Shown in pieces: positions 1 to 13,319 of a stretch of DNA of 64,000 nucleotides (position 1 is its first letter; each line of letters begins with the position of its first letter). The translations under genes were made by a program, and so were the position numbers. This DNA comes from Clavelina lepadiformis (taxonomy: Eukaryota; Chordata; Ascidiacea; Aplousobranchia; Clavelinidae). The notes under the pieces are model-generated. The model was not told the DNA's origin. It saw only the letters and a list, made by a program, of their open reading frames with translations, and did not search any database. Location: assembly GCF_947623445.1 (NCBI RefSeq), contig NC_135243.1:4528501-4592500 (forward strand), given 5' to 3'.

Positions 1-2062
1 TACCGTGAGAAACCTCGAGTTTCTAGTTATTTAAGTTGATATTTTAAACGAAATCGTTCTAAGAGATCACCAGGTATTCTGTTGTTAGCTGTTACCGACT
101 TTTAATATTCGGCCTAGCACTGACCATGTTGAGCTTAAAGTAAAGTTAAAGCTGCAAATAGTCTTGTCGCTACTACTTGTATGTGGGGCGGAATCTATAC
201 GTTGGGATTAATTGGGTTAATTCCACTGCAGACTGCATAAATATCAAACGACTTAACGATCGGTTGTTCACTTGCAACCAACAGAATAAATCGCAAAAGA
301 CCACCAAACGGCCCACCCCACGTGGGAAAGTCTTTAATTCATGAGATTACGTCATCTCTGTCACATGTTCTTGTCTTTCAGGTGTTCAGATGTCGTCGCA
401 ACAGTGCCATCTGGCGATCATGAACGTTACATCATTTCGTCGAATGGAATTGAACCTTACCCAAAAATTTGATTTTTTACTGATTTTCCTTGACGAAAAT
501 GAAATCGCTCGATTTTTGCGCAATTGTTGCCCCAATCATTCGGGCAAATTGTTTTACCTAGCCAATTTCTTGCAATGACTATTTTCGCCAAAAAACTATT
601 CTATTAATTGTTAGTTTGGTTGTTGGCTTTGATTTTTCACTCATTTCGTTTATGGGCAATAAAACATTAAATTGCGTTTCGTAACGAAAGAAAAGCTGCT
701 TACAGCAAGGCCACAGAAATGTTAGCGCATTCGCCGAAATTGCACACACACATAACGATTTAATATTTTTTGTAGTCAACGATGTTGTTCCGAAACTATT
801 ATTGCAGTGTTTCCTAAACCTTCGTGAATTGAGCATGTTTGCTTAGTTATGAACATTAAGCAGCCATAAAAGTTACAGCAGCTGAATGGAGTATAGTTGT
901 TTGTTCTTTAGGTTTCAAGTTGTTTTACATATAATTTCGGAGAAGTCATTTCTACAGACACCAAGTTTGTAAACTTGATTCTGTCCAGATTAATGTGAAG
1001 TGATCTCTGCTTAGTGAGATCACGTGTCTGCATCAATAAACTCTGCTTCATGTGAGTTCCATGAAGGCTTCTTCTCTGCCAACACAAATTGTAGACATAC
1101 AGTAAGCTGAAAACTAAAGCGAAACATAAGACATTCTGTCAACACAAGCATTTCTATAGCACGCCAATAATAATTTAATGTGATGGAATTCGCCGAAAAG
1201 TTAAAGGGATAATACCACGTGTTGTTAAACGCCACAAATGCTTTCCAAAAGTCGTAGTTTGTGAAAAATTTATCTGCAGAAACGTATCCATCCGATGAAA
1301 AAAACATATTGATCGGTTTGAGAAAGTTTTATAAAACATGTCACTAAGAAATACATGTTACGGCTGCAGAAATGCCGTTGCCGATATTTGGCCAAACATG
1401 CAACTGAGTTATACGGCTCAATCGAGTTCTATATTAACGCCCGGAATCAGGCTATCGGCATATTACAACCTGAGATACGCAAAAAATATAAAGAATAACA
1501 TATAAGAAAGGAAAAGCCGCGAGATGCAAACGTTATTTCCATCTTGTCTTAAACGTTCCTGATCATAGTTATTTTGTAGTTACAACACTGACTTGGCGAT
1601 GTCTAATTTTAAGAAATAAGGATTAGAAATGTTAATGATCATGTTTTAAGCTAAAAATGCTGTAAGTTTTATGAAAACCATTCTTACGTCGGCGACAACC
1701 GAACAATGTTCTTTTTCTGCTCTAACTTGGGAATTTAAAACATACGGAATATCTTAGGCCTAAATCTCAGGCTAAACCAGCCTACTGGAAAAAGACTTCT
1801 AATTGATGCGAACAACCTTTCCGTTTTGAAAAATTTGTTTATGACAAAAAAGTGTTTATACATTTAGCCAAACAACAGAAAACGAAGTGGCAATAATAAA
1901 ATGTGGTCCATGAAATCCACAAACACTCAACCAAAAAGACATCAGCTAAGAAACTTCCAATGAATTACTTCTTTGAGTAACGTACCACCGACAAATCTTG
2001 CACATAAGTTAATCAACATCTTACACAGTAGTTCGTGTGACCCATTTGTCCGAACAATATGT
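1..2062. other. Intergenic, no gene seen (3' side of first GTPase gene)
   Basis: Only short open frames without recognisable protein features occur here. The part nearest 2062 should contain the 3' UTR of the minus-strand GTPase gene. I see no convincing minus-strand AATAAA hexamer close to its stop. No RNA gene or terminal-repeat element was recognised. Confidence 0.5.
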
Positions 2063-5031
2063 TTAATGAAAACAAAACGGAAGTTTACAACACCAATCCC
2101 TAGCGTGGTCCGCGCACTCTTGCGCCACCTGACCGGTGTTAAATTTCGGCTTGGGTGGCTTCTGTATGCATATTTGTGGTACGCAAGTCCGTGCGGAAAA
2201 CTCCAAAGTTTTTGCGCCTCTCTGCAGACCGGCACCTGCCTGGACGTCACGACGTAGTTCCGCTTTGGTGACTCTCTCAGTGACGCAATCGATCAGCTTG
2301 TAAAAGGCGGTTTTGACGTTTGTGCCTCCGCCTGCGCTCACCTCTGAAAATAAAGCGCCGTATTCCTCGGCTAATTTTTGTCCTCTCTGGAAGGAGACTT
2401 CTCTCTTCTCGCTCAGGTCATTTTTGCTTCCAATCAACATCATCACCGGATTTTCTCCCTGGGTCGTAGTTTTCAGATTCTGCAGCCACACGATGGCGCG
2501 CTCCAAGGAGCGCTTCTCTGTCACGTCATAAACGACAATAGCCCCGTGCGCGTGCTTGATGTAACACTCTGTCGTCGCCCTGGGAGAGCAGGAAATAAAA
2601 TGTTAAAGTTAATTAAGAAGTAAAACATATTCAAACACTTTTACGAATAAATGTGTTGGATGAACGAGGTCACGAAATCGCTGTTAAATATGTTTATGCT
2701 GCGTTAGACGAACGCAGCAATTACGACGCTAAAGCACGCTGTAAAATTGTAACAATAAATGAAAATATGAAGTGTTGTTAGTTTGAACGCGACACTGCGA
2801 TGCACAGCAAATGCTGAGGTGTGCCGCAAACCCTTAAAACTCCGTTATCGAAATATTTTCTTTTAAAGGTCTTGGTTTGGTATTTACGTAAACACATTTT
2901 AAATTTGCTTGCCGTTTTGGATCGATAGATGTCACGTCACATATCGTATTGATTTTTGATAAAAATAAATTAAGCGTAGAAATTTGGCACCTTCGCGTCA
3001 GAACGACGTCAATAAATTGACAAAATGCATGGAGACGGTAGCATACTACTTTATGTATAAAAACTCCAAAAGTGAGCAAATACTCGAGACAGGACCAGGT
3101 ACTACTCTGGTTAAATCACTTAAGGTTGATGGTTGTTCAGCAAGATATTGGCATAAGGAAAAATTGGTTTATCATCTCATGCATTTTGAACAAAAACTGA
3201 TCGGCTTCTCTTTGTCATTATACAAATAACGTTTAATGCTTAAGTAATGTTCGCTAAACCATTTAAAAAACTTGATCTGAAGCAAATTTAATTTCCAATC
3301 AAGCCAATTAGACACAAAATCAAAAAATTCGCCCTATGTGCCATGCCAGCCACTCGAAGAGGGTTGAATTATTCATGAATTGCTTACAGACATAAAGAAG
3401 AAATTTAATGAATACAAAAATGTGCAGAACCACCGAATTCTTCTGAATAGGTCACATTTAAATGTTTGGAATTCAGGTCATTTAATAGGGATTTTGAGCG
3501 CTAAATCTCCCAAATTAGAACATGTTTGATGATTAATGCACAATGATGATCTCATATTCGTATAAGGCATAGCATGTTACGAACACTGACGAATTTTTCC
3601 ATGTTCTCATTTTACCATTAGCAATGGCACTTGAAAAAAAAAAACATGTAAATATCTGGTCATTTCTAATCGACTCTATAATTCTGATACAAGCGTCAAG
3701 GGTTTAAAACTTCCAACGCAATCTGAATTTGAGGGCCCACATAATGTATTGTCAAATGCGGTGTTTACAAAGCAATGCCATTGCATATGCGCCTAAGAAG
3801 TCTTTTATTGGGCCTTTTCTCCCCACAGGACAATTGAAAAATTCTTTACAATAATGTATCGAATGCATTTGCTTAGATCAAATTGCGAAAACAAATAAAA
3901 CCATATTTGGTCATATTACAAACACTGGGACCTACACAAATTTTCCTTTGAAATATCTTTAATTCATACCTTACTTCTCTAAATTTGCCCACGTCTATTA
4001 TGACGACGTTACTACGTATTGGTGACAAACAACCTCTGATTGTTATTTGCGTAGTTGTTATTTACAGATCCTAACTAACTTTACCTGGTACCAATCCAAG
4101 CATTTAAATAGACGATTAAATGTACTGCAGTTGCTATTTTATAGTCGAGGTCAAGCGACAAAGATTAACAAATAGTCATTGTTATACCAGCGGGAAGGCG
4201 GACTAGCGGCCGCATTATGTGATATGAGTTAGCGAAGTTTATCATCAAAGTTGACATTTGCCAAGTTTCGACAACGCCTACTTCATTGCCAATCATGCGT
4301 ATCGTAGGCAAAAAAGCAAGACAGGTTTTTAATTCGAATTTAATTGCGCGTTCAACGCGTGTTTGGGCCACTGAATTTATAACGTGATCAATATATTTAT
4401 GGTCTTTTTCGGCGCGATGTAAATATGCTAAAGCACAGTTGACTTTTTGGAATTATAGTAATCGGTTTGTTAATATTTACATACGATATTGATCACGGCA
4501 TTACAACGTTTGCGAGAATATTTCTACTGCTAAAACATCCTATTTTTCAGTTCAGCTTAAAGCGCTTCAACAAAAGAAACGTTTATTTTCCATTTAGGAA
4601 AAATATTTAAACATCAAAGGTACTAGCAATATAAATCTGAAACTTCGAAACGAATTTTAAGGCTTCGATTGCATCCTCCGGCGTTAAAATTGTAAACATA
4701 CTTGAAACAAACAAACAAACTGCTCGATTCTGTTTCGAGTCAAAAGCGCATTAAAACAATAAAAGCAAACCCTTGAAATTCAAAACCTGCTGTACCTGTA
4801 CATGTCTCTGCCACCCATGTCCCAAATTTGGGCACAGACTCTCTTCGAAGGGACAATTTTTCTCGTGTGTTCCATCACAACGGTCGACCTTGAATTTTCA
4901 TCGAAGGAATTTCGCGCAAACCGAGACACTAATTGTGATTTTCCGGAGCCTGTCTCTCCCACTACTATGATTTTATACACACGATCGTACTTGTCCCGGC
5001 CAGGAACATCCGATAAATAGGGAACCGACAT
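2063..5031 (-). CDS. Ras/Rab-superfamily small GTPase, copy 1 (two coding exons)
   Basis: Model: exon 1 at 5031-4796, exon 2 at 2579-2063, joined through a GT donor after CAG (4796) and an AG acceptor before 2579. Together they give 753 nt, or 250 codons plus stop. G1 P-loop GETGSGKS is at residues 25-32. The G2 threonine is at about 50 in STVVMEH, and G3 WDMGG at 70-74. G4 is SKND, after MMLIG, and G5 is the SA of EVSAGG. Length suits a Ras-like GTPase with an extended C-terminus. The residue after DxxG (Ras Gln61 position) is Arg, so intrinsic GTP hydrolysis may be weak. G4 has Ser for the usual Asn. The C-terminus ends in CCKLPFCFH, which is neither a CAAX box nor a terminal CC/CxC. By family it should be a nucleotide-dependent switch; pathway unknown. 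A paralogue with the same intron phase and position lies at 8921-10818. A leading AG just before the ATG suggests a 5' UTR intron. Confidence 0.88.
2580..4795 (-). other. Intron of GTPase copy 1
   Basis: A 2.2-kb intron between the two coding exons. It holds no recognisable gene. Simple AT-rich sequence only. Confidence 0.75.
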
Positions 5032-8000
5032 GCTGTAGAATTTGGATTATATGAAATAACAAAGGGTCATATATGCAATGTGTCTTAATTTGAGAAATGT
5101 GAAATATTATTACATATACGAAATATGTGTTTAAAATGCCTAATAACTGAATTTAACCAAAGTAACGCGGTTCGTTGGGCTATGAAACAATAGCAACACT
5201 GGTGCTTTAATCATAGGTATTAGGTATAAAGCATAGTGTATGTTTCATGAACATGTTGGTTATAACGTTTAAGGCCAACAATCTTGACCGTTGGGTAATA
5301 GATCTAAATTAGCATATGGTGCTTCTGCAATTATCGCACTTTTATTCACACCGCACCAGCGACATTAAATAAAGTAATATCAAACATTTTTACCTGCTTT
5401 ATTACAAACGCTTCCAATTGAGTTTCCTTCGACGAAATTACATCAGCAGTAACAGAACGTTGCCAGCTGTTAGCAGCAGTAACGATTAACTCAGCCTAAG
5501 AATATGTGAAACAGTACATCGCGTTTTCAGAAGTTCTTAACAAACGGATGCGATTGAATGAACCAGCTGGCTATCGGTTCTCTCTACACCAACAATCTAT
5601 GGAAGGTTTCCCATGTTGCTAACTCCCCGACTACTGATTACAATGTACCGCTACGCTGATTGTACGACCTACCGATCAATGGTTATCGGATTGCAAGGCC
5701 AATTCTATCTGCTGGTTTTGGTTGAAGTATAATGCCTGGCAAAGGTTCAGCTTGGACTATCACGTTTAAGGTGATTATAAACGTGCTGAATCACAATAAG
5801 ACGTATAAGATTGTTGACTTCGCTTTTCTTAAAAGATAATAATCGAAGCACAATAGGTAGGTGACAGCATAACAGGAGAAAACAGATTTCGTATTGTTCA
5901 TTTTTCGCCATCGACTATTGGAGAGCGAAACAATGGTGCTAAGTGTTGTTGCAGTGTTACAGTACGAAAACGTGTCACCAGCATGCAACAAACGAGGAAA
6001 ATAACGGCGAAGTCCCGCGGGCTTAAAACCTAAAAGGCGCTAATTAATTACAGTAGTGCAATAACAATACAATGTCGGCGCAGGTACGAAACTCAATTAC
6101 CTTCGAGTTAAAGCTAGAATAAAAAAGAAACAATTGAATTGTGCCTACAATGAGAACAAGTTCTCCTTCGTCATTACTGACCTACAAATTCAACAAAACT
6201 TTTTGCTGCTGTAATCGCCGTCGCAGATGCTACACTACTTGCAGCTTTTTGCTTTCTTCAAGTAACCAACGCCGTACTGAAAGTAGCGTTTTTCGAAAAG
6301 GCCGCAAATATGTTCAATGGCAAGCATGCTTGAAGCGTTTATCTAAACGGCAATTATTGACTTGGCTTCAAAATTACTTCTAACTAACATACTGACCTAC
6401 TTATAGGCTATAACTTGTCCTGAAACTTTTACAAAAATCCCTAGCTATGTAAATATTGGTAACCTTGTGGCCTACTTCAAGTAATAAACTCAGCGTTCAA
6501 ATAAACCCAGCGTTCCCCAAAAAGGAATCCTGTTAAAAATGCCATCATTAATACATAATGATTAATGACGTAACACTTGGATATGTTTGACAGCCATGCG
6601 CGCGACTTGCATAAACTAAAACCGCAAGCGCGTGCAACTTCAATTCAAGCTTGATAAGACATTGGCATGTCTGATTCTCCAAAACGTATTTCATGTAGAT
6701 TGTAGAAGAATAAGGCGGTATTGATTCGTCTATAAATTAACCTCATGGGTCGAAATGCAGTTCTTCTCTCTGAAGAATTGACTAAATTAGCATTCGTATA
6801 TCGCATCTTGGTTAATTATAAAAGCTTTCGCGTGTTAATTTACTGCGACGCGATCCCGAACGCAAAGCGATTTTCGGGATCGGCGTTCGTTCAGCGGTAT
6901 TTGCCATCTTCAAGCTGCGTATTTACATGAACTCAATGAAAGCTAGACGCTAAATAATGACAACTTTTTCATTAATTTACCTGATGATGGTTTCAGCTTT
7001 CAGTAACCTTGCTGCATTTGACTTTGTGCAGACTAGCAGTCTAGCTCATTACAGCTTCGATACCACTGAAACCTAAAATATGCCTTAAATCTGTCTGTCT
7101 GTAATTTGTTGATCTCAATTCGAATTAGCGACCAAAACGAAACCTTGTCCACGCTTTGAGCATTCAAGTGTGACGACTGACGCGTTGATAACGCATTGTT
7201 AGCAAACATTTTCAAGGTTTTGCGTTTATGCGGTTTATCACATGAGTACGGTGAATTGCGAAACAACAGTAATAAGACTAAACGGTGAACAAGGTTTCAT
7301 TCCCGTGCGTTAGGGTACAAATTAAATGGTAGAACTTGGTAACGACTTGCGGTCATAGATATCTTATATACAACAACAGTTGTTGTAAATAAGATATCTA
7401 TGCTTGCGGTACACTAGTGTTATCAACGGAGTGGTAGCTGTGTTAAATTTTGGTGCTTTGCAACTTTTCGATGTGAAAGCGAAATCCATGTAGGCCTACC
7501 GAGGTTAAGCCAATGTTTTACGTCCAGTGCTCACAGTAACCTGAAGGTTTGAACTGAAAGGAAATATTCCATGTCTAACGCACAGTACCACACGTAATAA
7601 ATTCGAACACTTTAGCACTCTTAGAAAGCTTTTCGATTAAGACTTTGTGGTAAGGGTTATCCAGCCTTGTACTTGGCGGAGAATGGTGAGATTGAGCTAA
7701 TAATATGGAGCTACAAGTTTAACAGCAAAACATTACGTCAAACCTTGCGCATGCGCTGTATGTATCAGTCATTTGCTGTGAGAACTCGCTTGTAACGCAA
7801 TTAACTTAACAAAGTTTAATCTGTCCCGTCTAAAATCGCAATAGTGCTTAAACGCGACACTTTATCTACAGCTGAGCAGTGATGACAGTTACTTCGTATA
7901 AGGTATAAGTTTTTCATGTTTACATAATAACGTATAACTTCCGGGTTAAGACCGTAGTTTGATCATAGCACGGTATAACTACGATTCGTCAGCCTATTCG

Positions 8001-8920
8001 CTGTTTGTGCAGTTCTATAGCCCTAAATTGATATGGGTGAATTTAATGCTAAACAGCATTAAATTGAAGAAATTCTTGTAAATTTGATAAAACGGCGACC
8101 TGAAAAAAGACATAAAATGAATATTGTCAAATTTTGATTGTTGACACATATTCTGAAACAGAAATCTTTATTGTAAAATATGAAACACGGGCGTCTTTAA
8201 CGGAAAGCTCACGAATTACGATGCGTGACATCGCCGTAATTAAAACAAATACGTCACGACATCATTGTTTACATTTTGTTATAAATATGTCGGAAGTCGC
8301 CGAACACTGTTAAGCGAGTCACGTGAAAGAATACCTAAAAACTTAAAATTTGTATTTAGGATTGAATTGAACCAACATTTTAATTTAAAACTAAATTTAG
8401 ATAAGGCAAAAGCTGCTATATGACAACATTTTAAGTTATATAAATTAAAAAAAAACGATAAAAATAGCTTTGAACGTACTTTTTCAGCCGTGAGAAATTG
8501 ACAACCAAATTTGTTTGAGGAAATAGGAGATCCCGTGATAAAAATAAACGTTGCGGTACTTGCACAAAGAAGCAATGACGTCATGGTTATCTTTAGGTGG
8601 CAACAACAACACGAAACAGAAACCAGATTCGTCATTTAAAAAAAAACTCACATTAAAGTCGGTGTACGCGACAGCATTGCAACAACCGATACAAAAACCT
8701 TTGATAAAGGGTTTTGCACAAAATCTACAACAAATAATTTAACATACACTTGTATGTACAGTTGAAGCATATCTGTCGAGTTGAGATCTACGCAATTTAC
8801 AACTTTTCACCTTGATAACCTTTGACCTTTTGTACGTCACAATCGTTGGCAGGCAATAGAACCAAACTTAGATAAGTAATAATATACAACGCGATAAAAA
8901 AGTGGCCGATTCTGTTCGTA
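5032..8920. other. Intergenic between the two GTPase genes
   Basis: About 3.9 kb with no supported coding region. It contains the palindromic insertion at 7346-7410 (listed separately) and a small hairpin near 8040-8065 with 11-bp arms around AATTTAATGCT. The promoter of copy 1 and the 3' UTR of copy 2 must lie at its edges but are not resolvable by eye. Confidence 0.5.
7346..7410. repeat. 49-bp palindrome bounded by an 8-bp direct repeat
   Basis: The core at 7354-7402 has two 24-nt arms around a single A. The arms begin CATAGATATCTTAT and end in CAACAAC/GTTGTTG. They pair with one mismatch. Immediately outside on each side is CTTGCGGT (7346-7353 and 7403-7410), an exact 8-bp direct repeat. 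An inverted repeat inside an 8-bp target duplication is the signature of a hAT-type insertion, here reduced to almost nothing but its ends. It could also be a repair product. It would form a strong cruciform or RNA hairpin. Confidence 0.85.
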
Positions 8921-10818
8921 TTACGTAAAACAAAGCGGTATTTTGGAGCAGCAGTATTTCGTCCCTTCCACGCACAATTCACCCACAGAGTGAACGTTTT
9001 TAGGCTTTTCTCCCGGTTGTTGAATTATCACTGGGGCGTCTGTAAATCTCCCTTTCGCCTGTTTTCCTGTTTTCTTCAGGGTGAAAGAGCCCTTCTCCAG
9101 GTCACCAATGTCCTTTTTAGCGGCTCGTTTTTGATTGTCGTCAAATTTCTCAGTGATGCATTCAATCAAACGATCGAACGCTTTGTCAATATTGGTGGCA
9201 TCACGTGCACTTGCTTCGATAAATAGAGCCTTGTGCTTTTGTGCTAGCTTCCTGCCTTCTTCTGATGTCACCGATCTCTTTGATCTCAAATCAAGTTTAT
9301 TTCCAAGGAGCATTGTGATTGGACAATCCGGTTTCAGAATCTCTTTTAATTGGTCAAGCCATTTCGCGGCGCTTTCGAACGATCTAACTTTTGTGATGTC
9401 ATAAACGACTATCGCTCCCAAAGAGTATCTGTAGTAGCAGCATGAACTCTCCCTAAAGTGAAAGGGTTTTAATTAGAATGTGTTTTCCATTACTTGTAGT
9501 TCAATGTGGCTTTACCAGATTTGTACGACGATAGGATACAATTTTATTATTACATACCAAGAAAACAAAAGCAAATAAGCCTATTTCAAAATTTCTTTCC
9601 AAAAGGTCAAATTTGATTTATGTAGGATGCATATGACGTCATTAAATGTCGTCATTTGTACTAATTTTATTATTAGTTCGCAATGGTTGGCAGTTGGTCA
9701 TTGCCAACAGCTTGTAAAAAATTAAGTCTAAAATATACCTTTCACTGCGGCTTCTGTGTTACCTTTAACAAGAAACCAACGAAAATGCCTGATTATTTGG
9801 TTTTATCGTTTCCCACCGTTATCGCAAAATTTTCATCGTCAGTGAATAAACCTAACGTAGGAAATTTGGCGGGCTATAGGACGTTATTTATTGTTTGCAC
9901 TTGATTTAGAAAAACCGGTTTGGGGCGCGCAGAAAAGATCAAAGGTATCTTTGTGCTGTCATAGATTGTTAAACATTCATCATTGCGTCACTTAATGATA
10001 ACGAAATAAGAACGCTCTTATGACCAAGCGATGAATTTCGCTCGATGTTCCAGGTTTCAACGCCAGCTGCGCGTCATAAATGTTGTTTACTGGTAAAAAT
10101 CTTGGCTGGAATTTTACTTACACAGCAGAAAAGCAAATTATGTTGCATATTTCAGGCACGTTTAATAGCAGCTCTGTTTTCAACTTGTCTCCAAATTTTT
10201 ATTCCGGTTTGTAATGAACGTGCGGAACTGAACGAGTAATACGAACCATAAATTGCGAATAGGACTGTACTTAACGTAAAGTTTTCCGTTGTTTTTGCAA
10301 ACGCAGCTGTTCCTGGGTCGATTTAACTGTGAAACGCCAGACGAGCCCAAGAGCAGGATGTAATCAAACGCTTATAAAATGCGTGCTTATTTTCAGTAGC
10401 ACTTCCTTATGAAATTAGAACTCATTTTTGTATTCGTGCGTTATCGTCAAATAGTTTACGGTCAAATGGTGTTTGCTGCCTTCTACGGTATGAGCTTTTA
10501 ACCGATAAATTCTTTTTTCCGATCTAGTAATTGTTTTGTGGAATCCGGTTTTATAAGACAAACTTCTTCATTAAGAAATAAAATAGCCTCAAAACACGAG
10601 CAATTTAAGAATTACCTGAACAATTCTTTGCCCGCCATATCCCATAGCTGAGCGCAGATTTTTCTTCCTTTCAAAACTTTCCGAGCGTGTTCCATGACCA
10701 CTGTTGGTTTGCTCTCTTCGACAAAGACATTCTGCGTAAATCTGGACACGATTTGAGATTTCCCAGTTTCTGTATCACCGACGACTATGATTTTGTACAC
10801 ACGACTGTATTCCTCCAT
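8921..10818 (-). CDS. Ras/Rab-superfamily small GTPase, copy 2 (two coding exons)
   Basis: Model: exon 1 at 10818-10616, exon 2 at 9452-8921; 735 nt, 244 codons plus stop. The start is the ATG before GAGGAATAC. An AG just upstream suggests a 5' UTR exon. G1 is GDTETGKS (residues 14-21), with Glu in the place of Ras Gly13. The G2 Thr is at about 39 (PTVVMEH), and G3 WDMAG at 59-63 is followed by Lys instead of Gln. G4 GNKLD is canonical. G5 is EASARD. The tail ends YCCSKIPLCFT, matching the unusual CC-x-P-x-CF tail of copy 1 and lacking a CAAX box. The intron interrupts the codon just after the G3 region in both copies, in phase 2, so they arose by tandem duplication. Family role: GTP-dependent molecular switch; the partner is not deducible. 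Confidence 0.88.
9453..10615 (-). other. Intron of GTPase copy 2
   Basis: A 1.16-kb intron with GT donor below 10616 and AG acceptor above 9452. Nothing else is recognised inside it. Confidence 0.75.
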
Positions 10819-13316
10819 GATCTGTGGCGACAAATAAACAAGTTGTAAAACAACCGAAATTAAGTATTACAAGCGCAATAGTTCAATACAACACACGTTT
10901 ATACTCTTTTTGAGCTGAAAATGCTTACAAAAGAGCAGTAATGATTCCACAATATTCTTTAGCATACACACAACCCCATATGACTTACCTTAAACTCAGG
11001 TCAACTACGAGTCACAAGAAATTTTTCATCAAAAATAAATTAAAGTGGGAAGTAACCAGGTCAATTTATAAAACGTTCTGAAACCGAGAATAATCCTTGT
11101 AATAAAGTTCGTTTAATGGAAAAATCGTCCACAAAATAAACCAACTTGTGTACACGAACACAGCTGTGAAATTGGGAGCGTAGACTCGGTCTGACCGACG
11201 CAACTTGGTAAAAGTTTTCTAGCATTATTTCGTCATTTCCGGTTGGTTTAAGGAACTTCCTTGGTCGAAAGTTACACCACCAGCAATCGGTACATGCACA
11301 TAACATTAGGCCTTAGTTGTAAGCCATTTTGGTAATACATACAAGGTCTATCAGTCTGACAGAGGCGCACATAGGCTACGCAAAAACTGGTTGCCTGTAC
11401 CAAGGTATCGTACCTTCTTGTAACAGTAACAAACCTACCCAAAACAAAGATGTTTGGTCAAAGCGTTCATTTTCAATGCAGACGTTCAAGCACAGGTTTT
11501 CTAACGAAGCTGCCTTCACTAACAGAGAATGTCGAATGCGATCGTTGGTGGTAAACAAAGTCGTTTTTTTATCGATCCTGACCGAAATCAACAATGAAGT
11601 CTTATACCCCCGAGAATAAATAGAACGGTATGACATAGGCTTTGGGTCAAAAACGTCGATATCCACACGGCCGATATGTCTTTTAAATATCAGATCTTTT
11701 TCAATAACATCTTCTGAAAACTGCGACACACGCCACCTTGTCAGACGATACCAACGTTAGACTAGAACCTCCCTTTCTTGATTTACCGACGTTTAATTTC
11801 CCTCAGCGAGATACAACTATGAAATACTGGCCCGAAAAAAGATATTTCAGCTCTCTTTGGGAGTTCCCAATAAGTGGGGATGTTCGCTTTTTTATGACAC
11901 CACAGTCTTTGATGTGCTACTCACACTTGGCATCATTACCACCAATTTATCGGTCTACATTGCACGAAAATACGTCATAAGCGAACTAAGAACGGAAATG
12001 TGACCTAACATCATCTGAAAGCGCGCAAGTGACGTGCGCGTAGTGCCGTCATAACGCTAGAAAGCTTCCCGACATTTTTAAACTCATTAATTTTTCATAG
12101 TTCCTCCCTAATTCTATCTATAAACAACATATGAACAAGCAAGACTGAAATGCCAAGTGTGTTTATTTTTGCTTTTTTTGCTTTTCCCCTACATTTGAAT
12201 ATGCTTGAACCTTGTAAGCAAACCTGCGGACAAGACAGAACTTGCTTTGTACGCCCGTGGGTTTTTGTTGTTAAACTGTTTCAAGGGATTCTTCAGTTTA
12301 AACTGCAAAGTAAAAAATGAAGCATTGTGGCGGTAAATCATTGCGGCAGACTGCAGAGGGGCGTTGCGGTTGCTTTGGTTATATTTTTTAATCCTTTTTA
12401 TCTTGTCATAAATTTGCAGGGAGATTTTTTATAATTAAACATCCGTATTGCCTTAGTAGGGTAACTATTTGTTTTCAGATTTAGCAAAATAAGAAGGGAA
12501 AACTCATATACGTAAGACGTAGCTGTCTTCAATCCCAAATCTCTGATTACTCAAAGTAATGTATAACTGGTCCTGACAAAACACTTGTATGCACTAAAAT
12601 GAATCACATTAAATTTGAGTAATTTCAACGTTCTAAAGTCTAAACTAATTTTATCGGTCACGCCAATATGTAGCTCACAATTTACAAATTATGGTGATAA
12701 ATCATTACCGGTAGCCTACATACGTTATGTTCACTTGTAATAATGTAACAACAAACTGAAAACTCAAATTTACAGGCGATTTAAATATTTAAAAATCTAA
12801 CCCAGATTCGTTAACAAGCTATAGTGTAGTCATCTCCCCATAAAAAAAACTGAACTGACATGTAAGAGACAAGATCGCGTGAAAACATATGACTGCGTGA
12901 GTAAGCGTGATAAAAGTTTTCCAATTACGTATCCATCGTGATTTTTATCACAACATGTTACTTCCCCGGAGCGACGTGAGAATTATCTCAGAAAACTGCC
13001 GATTCTTTTGTGGCTCATAACAAGGGGGACAAAAGCAAGACCGTTTGGAAAAGTTTTTAGATTCCAGCAAGCAATCCAATTTGCCTTTTTGTTCTTTGTG
13101 TTTGAGCAGGCTAATTATTTTTTGCACTAAACACGTCATGTAACAAAAGAATTCATTCTAACAAGCTGCGTGTGCATGACATCACAATCATTTCACGTAA
13201 GTTTATTATTTGATTTTGACGACAAACTATCATTCAAAATGTTTCAATACAAATTTTAATTCAAACATCATTTCAAAACTATAATTCATAATTGAAATAT
13301 AGCACTAAGAACTTTT
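10819..13316. other. Intergenic, no gene seen
   Basis: AT-rich sequence upstream of GTPase copy 2. Open frames near 11376-11980 have no recognisable domain or splice partner and are not called. Confidence 0.45.
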
Positions 13317-13319
13317 TTG

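Noticed and set aside
8279-8635. 118-codon minus-strand frame between the GTPase genes
   Set aside because: AT-rich, Phe/Leu/Ser-rich, no recognisable domain, and overlapped by another frame.
11376-11980. 117- and 80-codon frames upstream of GTPase copy 2
   Set aside because: No domain, no splice partner, and opposite-strand overlap; likely chance.
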